This document shows positions 47,191 to 58,760 of a DNA stretch of 64,000 nt, in pieces. Position numbers and translations under genes: made by a program. Positions within the stretch are counted from its first letter, which is position 1. The number at the start of each line of letters is the position of its first letter. The stretch covers positions 1 through 64,000 of the forward strand of contig QANZ01049788.1 of NCBI GenBank assembly GCA_003254925.1. Reading direction: 5' to 3'. The notes under the pieces are model-generated. The model had not been told where the DNA came from and ran no database searches. It worked only from the letters and a program-made list of their open reading frames with translations. Origin of the DNA: Chamaecrista fasciculata. Its lineage: Eukaryota > Streptophyta > Magnoliopsida > Fabales > Fabaceae.

Positions 47191-48265
47191 TATTGTAAAT
47201 ACGTTATTGCATATAAAGATTGAGAAATCTAAAATATAGAAGCACCATCCTTAGCTTCTTAATTCATTGGATCGATGTCACTCTTGACAATTTATTACTC
47301 GATTTTATTTGGGCATGTGCTAACATACGTACATATATGTTTAATTTAGTCCTAGCATATATATATGAATTGCATAGACCTAATGCTTCAAGATTAATTT
47401 TAGGTTAGGATATAGATATAGTTCAAGTCCATGAGATTTTTTTTTCTCCTTAAACACAATGAAGGAAATATCTACAATTAATGTACGTGTTTCATGTTAT
47501 ATACCCAGTAGTTACGTTCTAAGAACTGGTAAAATGTGACAAAATATGAAATATTATTTTCCTTTGTTATGGGGGAGACAAGGACAACAAGAAGAAGGAG
47601 AAAGAGAATTTGGAAAATTGATGATGATGGTATTGTAGCATTGCTGCCTAAAGAGAAAAGTCACAGATTTAAGAGGCAGATACTAATATAGAAGATTTTG
47701 AAAATGTGTGTTCATTGTTAGCTAGGTGCCTAGGTTGTAATAAATAGTCTATCTTTTGAAATGGATGTTCAATGTTGAAGATATAAAAAATCTCACATTA
47801 AGAGGAGTGTTCACATTTAATCCTCGAAGTGTTTCAAATAACATTGCCTCCAATTAAAAATAATTATAAAGTACTAAAAAAAAAGAGAAAGTCAAAGGAT
47901 ATATAAAATGTGAGAGGAAGTTTTGCTAAATTGCCTCAGGCATCTTGGTCAAAAACATTCTCCACATCTATAGTTACACACAAGTCCAACATTTTATCAA
48001 AGAAACTTGGACCGGAAACAATCAACCCTCGACACTTAATACATGATGTTTATAAGTTGAGAAAGACATTGTTATGAAAAGAATCAAGCTGTGAGTATAG
48101 TATGGTATAGGAGATTTGAGTTTATGTAGTATTAGGGCTGTAAAAGGATTACTTCTTATCACTTTATATTTATGTGTGTGTGTGCAAAATTAATATGAGA
48201 ATATACTTATTTTAATGCTTTATATATATATATATATATATGAGAGAGATGGGAGAGAGATAGTG

Positions 48266-49417
48266 ATGCTATGCAATGTAGTCAAGATCTAGATTTAAAT
48301 CGTAAGATCGTAAGATCTTACGATTTTGCAACGCAGGATCTAGTTAAATCGGGTGCAAGATCGTTTTTGAGCAAGATCGTGGTAGGATCGCTATTTTGCT
48401 CGTAGGATTTCACCGATCCTATATATTTTTTTTTTTAAAAAAAAGGTTCAAAATGTTGCTTTTGGGGACTTCTTTTGTTCAAGGTTCAAAATGCTCCATT
48501 TTAACACTCAAAATTTGAAAACTCTAAGTTTGTTGTTCGGATATTGAGCTTAACTTATCAAGTATTGAACTTAACTTGTAGTTCTTTAGGATATGAACGT
48601 AATTGGAGTACTTTTGAGAGGGTCAAAAACTTTAAACATGACTTTTATTTTTACAAATCTTATTATTTTATTCTCTTTATATAGTTAAGTTAATTATCTA
48701 TAACAATTCATTATTTAGGTTCATACGAAGAGAATGAATTGTATGATTCAAAAAAAGATGAATGAGTTGATCTATGTTATATTAATCGAAAATTGAAAGG
48801 GAAAAGAACTATAAGGGAGCTTAACAACATAGAAGATCTTTCTTTTGATGATGAATGGATCACTGAGAATAATGAAAAAAGAGATGAAGATATAGAATGA
48901 AGTAGAAGACGAGGCCTTTCAAGTTCAAGAAGTAGAAAATGTTGAACCTCGTGACACTGTCGATGATTTTGAGCTTCCAGTGGATGAAATAGAAATGGGA
49001 GACATTGATGATGATGATTTTATGTGTGAGATATGCTTGGATGAATTTTTTGATAATGATGTTCTAAATTTGTAATATTTCTCGTGGTTGTTGCCTTGTT
49101 TTTGTTAATTTTTTAATGAACTTATGATAAACCTTTTAGATATCTTAATAATTAGCTAATTACATGTTGAGACTATAAATTGATGATGTTGGATAAAAAT
49201 CTTGAGACATGTTATAAAATAAATTTATGAATTATGAACATTTATATATATATATATTCATAGATAGATATTAGTAATTGTTTATATAACTTATATAATA
49301 TTTTTTTAAGGAAATTCATAGGATCTTACGATCCTCGATTCGATCTTGCGATTCGATCTATCTTATACCTCTTTTGATCTTGAGTAAGATCTCGATTTTG
49401 ACTACATTGATGCTATG
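48266..49417. mobile_element. hAT element 4, 1.1 kb, with perfect target duplication
   Basis: The element (48274-49409) has ends CAATGTAGTCAAGATCTAGAT and ATCTCGATTTTGACTACATTG, an imperfect inverted repeat. An identical 8-bp duplication, ATGCTATG, lies outside (48266-48273, 49410-49417). The sub-ends are rich in GATCTTACGAT / ATCGTAAGATC repeats. The interior retains a decayed transposase tail (see 48766-49075). It looks like an internally deleted, once autonomous hAT copy. Confidence 0.9.
48766..49075 (+). pseudogene. decayed C-terminal part of a hAT transposase
   Basis: The frame at 48766-48900 reads LCYINRKLKGKR and later FDDEWITE, which resemble the region following the dimerisation domain of plant hAT transposases (YN..LR.R...LD...DDW). 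It stops at a TGA. A frame shifted by one base continues from 48899 to the stop at 49073-49075 with a strongly acidic tail (IEMGDIDDDDF). A stop codon and a frame break also lie just upstream (about 48763). The N-terminal zinc finger and catalytic region are absent. It cannot make an active enzyme. The assignment rests on short motifs and its position inside a hAT element. Confidence 0.6.
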
Positions 49418-49870
49418 TTTTCCTTATGCATTAATTAAGAGTGGGATAGTTTGATATATATAATTATGATTTACCTAAGCTAAATTTAGTTCATGCTAGT
49501 TTATAGGTATAATCAATCAATTTTTCTTTTATATCTATCAAACCCATGTAGAAAGTATTGGGATGCAATTAAGTGGATATAAAATACAAAATAGTGGGTA
49601 ATTAGCATATACTTTTATTAATTCTTGGAAGAAAAGGCGAATATGTATACTTTAAAAGTAGATCAAAATGAATTTTTATTCTAGGTTGCAATCCAATTAT
49701 TCTTTTTGATTTTTTTGCAATTTTGAAAAGTTTCACTCTTTACTTTAGTCCCCACAATCGAACATAGTTATGTCCATCTAGTTTTAAATTCAAATACGAT
49801 GAGTTTAAAGCCACCTATTGTTTTTGACGAATCATTTCTCTTCTCAATTGAAATGATTAGTAAAGAAGGC

Positions 49871-50809
49871 TAAGTCTGTTTGGGAGACACTAAATCCTAA
49901 TCCAATCCAATCCAATTTCATCCAAATGGATAAGATGAGATTATTTTTTATTTGGATGAGATGAGATGATGTATTGGTGTTTGGGTGATTTTAGTGATAA
50001 TGATGTTAAATAGGGTGTGAAATTATATAAAAGGGTATGTAATGATTGTGGTTGGTAAAATTAAGTTGATGGATTTTTGTTATTTGTATAGGGGTAGAAA
50101 TGGTAGGAAATAATGAGATGAGAGGGAGATAATGAGATGAGATTGAGATGAGATGATATTGGGAAGTGTGATATGGTATTGGAAATTGTGAGGATGAGAA
50201 AATTTTGGATTGAGGGTTAGGGGTCAATCCAAATCCAAGTAGATGAGATTAGGGGTCAATCCAAATAATATTGGAATTATTTTTAAGAATACAATTTGGT
50301 CCATAAATTCGAACTGTTCCAATTAATCAATCTCTAACATGTGTAAATGATAACTCGGGCCTTGTAGAAAACCCCAATCATTAATAATGGGGTCTATTTA
50401 TGAAATTGAACGACAAAAAAATAACAAATAATAGTTTGAGGACCAAATAGNAGAGAGAAAGAGAAAAAGTGTGTGAGTGGAAAAGATAAAAAAATGATAA
50501 GAAATGATAGATAGAGAGAGAGAAAATTATAAGTGTAATAAATGAGGGTATGTAAAATTACTATTTTGTCTAGTTCTTTTTTTTATATTTGTATTAAAGT
50601 ATAGGTAATTATAGGTGTATAAGTAGGGATAGATTAGTAATTGTAAGAGAAAATGAGATGATGTTGTGAATGAGATGATGATGTGGATGAGATGAGATGA
50701 GATGGAGGTTCCAAAAAACACCCAACCATTACTGTTCATCCAATCCTAAGATGAGATTAAGATTGAATGAGATGAGATTGGATGAAGTGTGCCCACAAAC
50801 AGGCCCTAA
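49871..50809. mobile_element. Tourist-like (PIF/Harbinger) element
   Basis: The element (49874-50806) begins GTCTGTTTGGGAGACAC and ends GTGCCCACAAACAGGCCC. TAA lies outside both ends (49871-49873, 50807-50809). The GGGCCTGTTTGK terminus with a TAA/TTA duplication is characteristic of Tourist elements. Inside, both halves are rich in GATGAGAT repeats. It is 933 bp and non-coding; the antisense frame of HTSQYH-type sequence is spurious. One N lies at 50451. Confidence 0.82.
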
Positions 50810-50944
50810 ATTGGACATAAAAAAAGATTGTTCTTTTCAAGGTCAAATCAGCAAAGTTGGTCATATATTTCTTGTTTCAATCCAGTGACGAGTTTGGAGC
50901 TACGAATTACTTTAATGGTTTTTTTTTAAATTTATTTTTTGCCA

Positions 50945-51378
50945 TTTGGAATTGTGAATAAATAAAATCAAATTGGCCCAAAAAATGGATTTGAGATTAA
51001 CAAGTGAAAACTTATGAAAAATTGGTCTCAAATTAAACTCACTTTAAGGTTTGATTTGATCTCATTTGTTGATGGTTTCAATTAGACATAAAAAGAGCTC
51101 ATTAAGAGTAACATATAGCTTTGAACTTATTGCATTTGGACTTGAAACGGGAGAGATATGATCAACTTCGCTTATTTGATTATGAAACGAGCGAGTCACT
51201 TTTGGAGACTAATTTAATGTTATGTTTGCCGACTGTTTCAATTGAATAGAGAAATGACTCATAAAAAATAACACTACTTAGCTGTGAACTCGTCACATTC
51301 GAATTTAAAATGAAATAGATATGACGATATTAAGTCATTGAGATAAAAGAATAAACCTTTTTGAAAAACTTGTAAAAC

Positions 51379-51409
<31 letters not shown>

Positions 51410-51470
51410 AAATGACTGAATTACAACTTATTTTAAATATATATAAGGAACCAAAACTGTATTTTGGACC
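50945..51470. repeat. dispersed repeat with internal duplication, copy 2
   Basis: It has the same order of phrases as the repeat at 43985-44490: 'GATTTGATCTCATTTG', 'GAGCTCATTAAGAGTAAC', 'GGACTTGAAACGGGAGAGATATGATCAAC', 'GAAACGAGCGAG', then a second, weaker round. An AT microsatellite (about 51390-51409) has grown within it. It ends near 'AAGGAACCAAAACTGTATTTTGG'. Confidence 0.55.
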
Positions 51471-51511
51471 CTTTTAATTATAATGTTTTACCTTTCCTTT
51501 TTGCAATATAT

Positions 51512-51513
<2 letters not shown>

Positions 51514-51547
<34 letters not shown>
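51514..51547. repeat. (AT)n microsatellite
   Basis: An uninterrupted AT dinucleotide run. Confidence 0.88.
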
Positions 51548-51550
<3 letters not shown>

Positions 51551-51871
51551 ACTATGCTGAACGACTAAACATTTTCAAGTTTGGAGAATCCAAAAGAAGT
51601 GTGAATTGGGGCAACCCAATCTTTGAAGAAACTAAAGCTCAACCACACCACACCATCGATTCATCCCTTCTCTTCGAAGCAAACTTCAGCCTTTTTTCTT
51701 AATTTTCTTTTTCTTGGCCAAAATCCAAATTTAAGTGTTTTTCTATTTTTTTTATTTCTTTGATTTCTTCGTAAAAATAACACTGGTGAAATCCAAATAT
51801 TTTTAGAGTAAATTATGTTAATTTCCTTAAAAATGAGTTAAATTGTCTTTTATTCTTATCTTATTTTTAAA

Positions 51872-52189
51872 GGTCAAAACTTCATTTTGATCCTCAAATT
51901 TTTTGTTTTGTTTTGATTCTCAAGCTTTTTCGTTTGTTCCATTGCTAGTAAAAAAAGTGAACCATCTAGTCTCAAATTGAAGATAATTTTGGAGTAAGTT
52001 TTTCTTTCTATTTGTCAACCCACTTATTAAGATACATTTGAGAGAGAAATCATACAAGTTAAGGGTCAAGCTGAGAGATAATGAAAGAAACTATACAGAA
52101 GTTTGAACTAGTAGTGAAACAAGTGAGGAAACCTGTGAACCAAAATAAGACAAAGAAAAAACTTTGAGGACCAAAATGAGATTGTGACC
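51872..52189. mobile_element. fold-back MITE of the GGTCAAA type
   Basis: The ends GGTCAAAACTTCATTTTGATCC and GGACCAAAATGAGATTGTGACC are imperfect inverted repeats of the type seen at 29.0 kb. The right arm has 'TTTGAGGACCAAAATG' and 'AAACCTGTGAACCAAAATAAGAC'. The flanks (ATTTTTAAA, TTTTAATAT) do not give a clean duplication. Confidence 0.6.
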
Positions 52190-52301
52190 TTTTAATATTA
52201 TACTTGGCTTTTATGACATTCCATATATATGTAGCAAAAACCTTCCATTCATTTTATTTCCTATCTGCAAAGTTAACTTGCCTAACGTGGTCCTCCTTTT
52301 G

Positions 52302-52351
52302 ACAAAAAAAAAAAAAAAAAAAAAANAAAAAAAAAAAAAAAAAAAAAAAAA
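52302..52351. repeat. poly-A tract with an ambiguous base
   Basis: About 50 As with one N at 52326. The length is likely unreliable in the assembly. Confidence 0.9.
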
Positions 52352-53679
52352 TAGGGCACCAACGGAGATTAGGTGTATCAGAAGGGAATAGTCTCTCATA
52401 ATATGATAGATTCAGGTTTGAATTTTTATTAGGAGAGATATCCATATTTAGTGTCCCATAATATCTTGAATAGAATTAACTCTAATAAAAAATACATGTG
52501 AAAAACAAAACAAACACATAGGGCAATATATAATATTTAATTGTATCGGGGGAATTGAGTACAAATTTTAAGATGAAAAAGTCTTGAATATAATTTAACC
52601 CAATTGTTTTTTATTAAACAGTATAGTAAGTGTAATATAATATTTTCACCATAATCCCCAAATAATTTGATGGTGGGACCAAAACTTGAAGAAATAAGCA
52701 TAGAGAAAGTGAGACCCACTGAAAGTGAGGTGGGTTGATAGGTGACCATTCCTTGAGCTTGTTGGAATTATTCCATCAAAGATAGTGTGTGTCTTCCTCT
52801 ATTGCCACCACTTTGTCTTTCCCTATCTTCTCTACCCTTCCCTTCTTTTCTGGAAACACTTTCTACAATATCATCAACTTACCTCATTTATTATTTTACA
52901 ATCCTTTTCAGCCCCTCCTACAAATCCTTCATTACTTTACCATTTCCTTTTTATTACTTTCATAGTAACTTCAAATTCTTTAATTTGGAATTTGAGAGAA
53001 GGGAGGGAAAGGAATATGTAGGGGCAGTTGAATGACACTTCTTGTTCTCCTTGTTTGGAAAAATATCTTCCTCCATAATTCTTTTCACATTGAAAGGAAA
53101 AAAAAGAATATGAAGGATGGAAGGTTTTTAAAAACTTTCCAATTTTAGTTAAAACCCCTTTTTATTTAGGGGTTTCAACTTGCAATCAAACTTTTTCTTT
53201 TCTCACAATTATTATTATTATTCATCCAAATTCCAAACACACACTATAACAGTTGAGGTAAGAATGTGATATTAGGTCAAACATCAAGGTTCGCATTTTG
53301 AAAGACATATCATCTTCTCTTGCAAAGACGCAATTATTTATTTTCTTGATAAAAGCTGCAAATCTGCAATGATTTACTTTTTAATTTATACTTTTGACTA
53401 AGTGTGAGTGATAAATTAGTTAAAGTATGCTATAAACTTTCATAAACACTGACTGTCTAACAGGGAAACAAAATTATTTGAGATTTGGCATCTTTTTTTT
53501 TTTTAATCTTGTTTACTTTCTCTATGAGAAATTGGAGCCCAAAATATGAGTTGGCAAAAACACCTTTCCAATCCTCAAGTTTTACATGTTTTCAATTTCG
53601 TCCTCAAAGCTTCACAATTTGAACAATTTTATCTTTTGTTATAACTCCATCCAATAAATTAGCAACAAACTTCACATGA
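52352..53679. other. intergenic DNA, no clear gene
   Basis: A CT-rich region at 52787-52990 gives overlapping 80-codon frames of Phe/Ser/Leu-rich low-complexity sequence, which I do not accept as genes. From about 53545, 'TTTTCAATTTCGTCCTCAAAGC' marks the start of a worn fold-back element. Confidence 0.45.
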
Positions 53680-53817
53680 TTTTCAATTTGAATCAGGGTT
53701 CACAATTTTTTTTAACAATTCTACATTACAGGTTATATAAACTATGTGTTTTCAATTTGAATCAGGGTTCACAATTTTTTTTAACAATTCTACATTACAG
53801 GTTATATAAACTATGTG
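53680..53817. repeat. exact 69-bp tandem duplication
   Basis: The units 53680-53748 and 53749-53817 are identical, each starting TTTTCAATTTGAATCAGGG and ending AAACTATGTG. They lie inside the worn fold-back element at about 53545-53940. Confidence 0.92.
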
Positions 53818-54941
53818 AAGTTTGTTGTTAATTTATTGTATAAAATTTGTGCAAAAGATTTGACAAAAATATAAATCTTTAAAGAAAAAATTGACACCAA
53901 AACAATCTTTGAAAATTAATATAAAATTTAGAGTGTTTTCGTCAATAGGAGTTCTTTACTACTTTGTCTCAGTAATTCGTCGAAAAGCTTTCACTGCATC
54001 AGCATCACAGTAAAAAGAGTAAAGCACAATGCATTAACACATATAGCAAAGGATGTTAGGCCCCATTATATAATGACCCCACAATTCAAAAAAAATTTCC
54101 AGATCAATGTAATATCACATCACATTTCTGAACCCACGATTTGCAAAAGAAAATGCTCTTATATATGTAACCACCTTAAAGAGAGAGGGGTCATCTTCCC
54201 TTTTCCAGCCAAGTGGTAAAATCTACAATGAAGAGAGGGTAGAGAAGAGAGTGTGGGACACCCTAAAAATAAAAAAACCTTCACTGTAGGGGACCACAGA
54301 AAACGTGAACTCAATTGATCCACATGATTTCCTGAATATCAGATTGTCTGAGTCGATAAATGACGCTAGACAAGTAAAAATAGACAAGTAAATGGCACAT
54401 CAGGACAAGAAAAACTTAACTTAGTCACACCCAGAAATTCAGATGCTTTTGTCCTGCAATGCCAAGGTCAAGTCAAGCTCCATTATCATGTTTTCACTAG
54501 TTGAGGAAGCATTAAATACTGACTCTGAACATGATCATCATGCATTGCATACTGATTGATTCCAAATAATTTGGAGGGGCCTAAGGGAGACAACAGATCA
54601 AAAGTCCTTTGTATTGTGGCTCAAAAAATTATAGGGGATGTGTCTTGTGAATGTTTAGAGCATTGAATCAGTATAATACTGCTGTATGTTAGAAAACTAG
54701 ACTATGCATGTTGTAATGATTCTTGAAAAGCTTTAATTTACTTATTAAGATTCCGAAAGAGCTCTCTTTAGGCCAACAATACATCAACAAGCACACTACC
54801 ACCTAAAAACTTCAAAGAGAGTTGCTTCCGAAGAAAGTAGGTTCATAATGAGAAAGGGATTTGCCATTGCGGGCAGAGGATACTCCATATTCTACTTGGG
54901 TTATTTACAACAAGAATCACAATATTGTCATCTCAAGCATA
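53818..54941. other. 3' flank of the PDRG1 homologue
   Basis: Contains the 3' UTR of the gene on the minus strand and ordinary spacer further left. No other gene was seen. Confidence 0.5.
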
Positions 54942-57900
54942 CTATTTTGGCTTGTTGTCACTTAAGGTGACAATAGATTTGAGCACTCCTGGACTGATCT
55001 TGTCAGCAATGGCACCTGTCTCTGAAATCAGATAGGATTTCTCTTTCACAAGGCTCTGTAGTCTCTTTGCCTCAAAGTCAAGTTGTGCTTGATCTGCCAT
55101 AATGGTCAAGAAGATACCAATTATATACTAAAATTTAAGAAAGAAAAATAAGCAAATGGTCATTAAGTAACACCAATAAAGATAATCAATATAGTCAAGA
55201 AGAAACAAATAATCAATCCTATCAACAATCTGACTACAAGTTGGTGCTTAACAGAGATAACAGATTCCTTCCAAAATCATTTGCGTAGTTCAGAATGGAA
55301 AATTTTTAGGAAAAATAAACTAATACTGTTTTTATATCTTCACTTTTAGTATTCTTTTTTAATTACAACTCAGTAGACGATGATTGGATCTTTTTGCTAG
55401 TTTTCTCCACATGTTCTCTTTTCATTGGAAACTTGATAATAAAAATGTATGAAAATGCCCTCAAGTCTTGTCCAAATTATAAATGATCCCAGAAAGCTAT
55501 TCTGATAATAATAACAATCTAATTCCTAACTAAACGATACCTAAGTCAAAGAAATTTAAATGTGAAAAGGTTTCTCTTTCATTTTTGTTAGTAGACTGAA
55601 TTCCTTGATGTGAAAATTATGGCAAGTGGCTTGTACACATTTGTAGGTTATCCTGTAATATATATTATGCCACAACTGATTAGCTTAATTTATTTTTTTT
55701 TCTCTCATTAAAGAAAAAAAAAGCTGATACTTAAATGGAAGTCCACTTCACATGTTAACACTTGAGTCAGGTCTTGGTACAAAAATACATACACATAAAA
55801 AGGCAAACAACACATGCATGCACAGACAGCAATTCTTTTACGTTCATCAGTTAGGAATGAAGAAGGAACCTGTTTCTATGATGGTATGAGCCGCATGAAA
55901 TGGAATGCTTGCAAAGGTATCAGTTCCAGGAAACATCATCCATGTTTGTTCACCATAGTCATGGTTGCCGCAAGTGTTACACACCTCTTGCACCAGAGGT
56001 CTTGAACTGGTCCCAGTAATCCCTTTCATGATTGAATCAAAAGGAGATGGGACACTACTCTTTGTTGTCCGAGCCCTTTTCCTTAATGCAGTAAGTGCTT
56101 CTCTGTTACCGTTTCTCAATCTATCATTCTCAACCAACTATGTTTTCATCACAGATGCAGGGAAGTGCCCAGGGTGCAGCGAAAAAGAAAATGTTAGAGG
56201 AAACAAAGAAAAAGGGAACAAAAGTTTTACAGAATTCTAAATTAGAAAAAAAAAATATAGACTTGCAGCTCTTAGCAGTCAACATGTATGATGTGACATA
56301 TCAGTATCTCCTCTTCCATGTCTTACCATCCTCTATTCCTCTTCTATGTCCAATATAAACAATAGGTTTCTCTTACACGCATTGTTCTTGGGAAAAAAAG
56401 AAATCCCATGTATTTAGTAAAGAAAGTTAATATGTTTAACTGGATCAATAATATGATTTTTTACATTCAAATGATGTGTTGATAAGACTAAATAGTTCTA
56501 TAACCTATTTACTATACATCAGAATTTTATAGACTTGATTAATCAAATTCTGAAACACATGAATTTATTTGATAATGTTTAAAAGTCAGCTATGCAGGTT
56601 GCTACTATCTAATACTATGCAGTATAGATACTGACATGGATACGAGATACGATAAGGACATAAATATGGACACACCGACATGCTAAATTCTTGAAATTAC
56701 ATAAACACAGCAATATATATATATATATATATAATGTAATTCCAATAGTAGATAAAAAAATGAAGAAACAATTAAAATTCATGTATCTTGATGAAAACTT
56801 AAAAATTTACAATATCTATTCATACAATGTCATATGTGAAAACTTTGACACTCATGGACATGTGTTGAGCATGTGTCATACTACACTCCCTCAAAATGAA
56901 GTATCTATGCTTCATAGATCTAATATAAAGACAAGTGAGATAGCCAGTGTTCCCCAATTTTGTCTTTCAACTAAATATAAATTATCCATTTGTCTATATT
57001 GTCAATCTATTTATTCTTTAAGTTCTCTATTCAACTGGAAATTTCTAATCAAAAAAAGAATAAACAAGGTTTTGCAGAACTTTTTTGTTTAACCTTTGAA
57101 CAAAAGTTCCTACTTTAAACTTCAGATATTTTTTACTCAGATAAATGCAAATTTAATAGAAAGGAAATACCAATACCAGCCTAGCTTAGTTCTTATAGAA
57201 ATTTAAGAAAATGTTTTAAAATGCTAACTTGAGCAAAGCTTAACCCTATAAATAATAAGGTACAATGGAAAGGATATATGAGGTATTTTCCCCATCAAAA
57301 CCAGAGCCAACTGATTAACGAATTTTTAATAATAAAAGCAACATCAATGAATTGCTAATAATGATATGTACATACTCTCCCAGCCACTTTCTTTTTGTTA
57401 TCAAAGTATTGTAAGATGTAAGAGCAACTACTTCAATTTTCAATGATTTTCTATTTACTTAGCTTTGAAAGACTTAGTCCTAGAATTACAATTAATCTGA
57501 ATTACCTCATTTCGGGCTAAAAGAAGATGTTCAGCTTCAATTTCTAACTCTGCTAATTTTTTCTGGAACTCTTTCATGCTTTCATCCATAACTCCTGAAA
57601 ACAGTACATGAAATATTATTTTTAGAGTTCAGATATATGTGAACCGTGTATTCAGTATGCTTGTATTTTGTTGACACAAAAAAAAAGTTTGCTATCATTA
57701 TTAACATATGGACATCTTTATAAGTCAAGATTCACTCTTAAAACCAAGTTAATGACGCATAGTGCAGCACAAAGCATTTTGGATAAGTCTGAGCTCAAAT
57801 TTCATAACTAATGCACACCATAAATTATGTTGGAAAACCATATATAGTTTAGCAGCAGAGCCTTTAGGTAGATTCCAAGTTGAAATTCAAGCCTAAGGTT

Positions 57901-58590
57901 TATGATGTATCTACATGGAAGCAACCTTAAACAGAGGACAGAGTTTCCCTTACAAATTCAAGTCAAATTGCATTCCAACAACATAAAAAATAACTTGGAC
58001 AGGGTTTTGGATCAAATCAGCAGGGAAATTAAAGTCAATTTACGACTTAAAATCTTAATTAGTCCCTAAGCAAGGAGTCAAATTTCTGACCGCTTTTACT
58101 AGAATTTCTAATGCAAACTCAAGTCCAACTAAATGTTATGGTCACCAGGTTGGACTGCTTTGAAATTAACCCTAGTCCACATGCAAGTTGAAGTCTAAAT
58201 CACATATTAAAATCTTAGAAACAGCGTAAAATTCTGGGCAGATTTGTACTCCATCCCAATTGAAGCCAAATTACACGTTATAGGTCAACTAAATATCACA
58301 GTAATAAAAACAAAAGTTTTAAAATCAAAATGCTTTAGTTCGAGAGAGAAGAAAAATAAAAATCGCACAATACAAGAGAAGCGGAACAGAAGTCATCACT
58401 CACTCACCTTCAATCTTCAATCCAGACACCAAAGATAAATGCAGAGTCGAGTACGGCGGGGCAGCACGCGGCTTTACGGATCTTCAATCTTCTACAAAGC
58501 TTCACGCCACCACGTCGGTAGCTTCTATTCCTAGCGGCGGCGGCGGCGGCCGCTATACGGCGGAGCAAAGTGAGGATCCCGGCAAATTTA
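54942..58590 (-). CDS. p53 and DNA damage-regulated protein 1 (PDRG1) homologue, prefoldin-like
   Basis: The coding exons on the minus strand are 57589-57506, 56137-55870 and 55093-54942 (504 nt, 167 aa plus stop), all GT-AG. A non-coding first exon (about 58590-58408) and an intron of 813 bp (58407-57595) precede the ATG, which lies five bases into exon 2. The product begins MDESMKEFQKKLAELEIEAE, a coiled coil (about 5-35). It has the family phrase NREALTALRKRA (39-50), then an insert with a CNTC pair (81-84), IPFHAAHTIIETDQAQLD (106-123), and a second helix with EAKRLQSLVKEK. Human PDRG1 has the NREGL..LQK and ..I.KDQ..LD features in the same order but is shorter (about 133 aa). Family members belong to the prefoldin-like module of the R2TP co-chaperone complex, which helps assemble RNA polymerases and PIKK kinases. 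The span includes UTRs; the 5' limit is approximate. Confidence 0.85.
56619..56913. mobile_element. MITE of the GACACG-rich family, copy E, in a PDRG1 intron
   Basis: The left end GCAGTATAGATACTGACATGG and right end ...CTATGCTTC are decayed forms of the family termini. The interior has GAGATACGATAAGGACA, ACACACCGACATGC and CATGTGTTGAGCATGTGTCATAC. It lies in the 1.37-kb intron 56138-57505. The 133-codon frame at 56691-57092 crosses it and is not a gene. Confidence 0.65.
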
Positions 58591-58760
58591 TCAGCATGGC
58601 AATTGGGGATTCAATACTGCGATGTATTTTCTTTTTGGTTCCATCAGTATTACTGTGTTTTGTTTTGTGTGTAATGGACTAGCATTTTGGGTCTTAAATA
58701 CGGGCTTGGGTAATGGGCCTAATGTAGCCGTAGGTTCAAAGAAAATAAAGAAGGTTGAAT
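58591..58760 (-). promoter_or_regulatory. promoter region of the PDRG1 homologue
   Basis: TGGGCC (58714-58719), a plant site II motif common in housekeeping and ribosome-related promoters, lies about 125 bp upstream of the GC-rich first exon (58440-58580, with a GGC/GCC run). No TATA box was seen. The transcription start is inferred, not shown. Confidence 0.4.

Noticed and set aside
52785..53035. Two overlapping frames of about 80 codons rich in Phe, Ser and Leu
   Set aside because: CT-rich low-complexity DNA open in more than one frame; no domain or gene structure.
55814..56358. Plus-strand frames over the PDRG1 exon
   Set aside because: Antisense to the well-supported exon 55870-56137.
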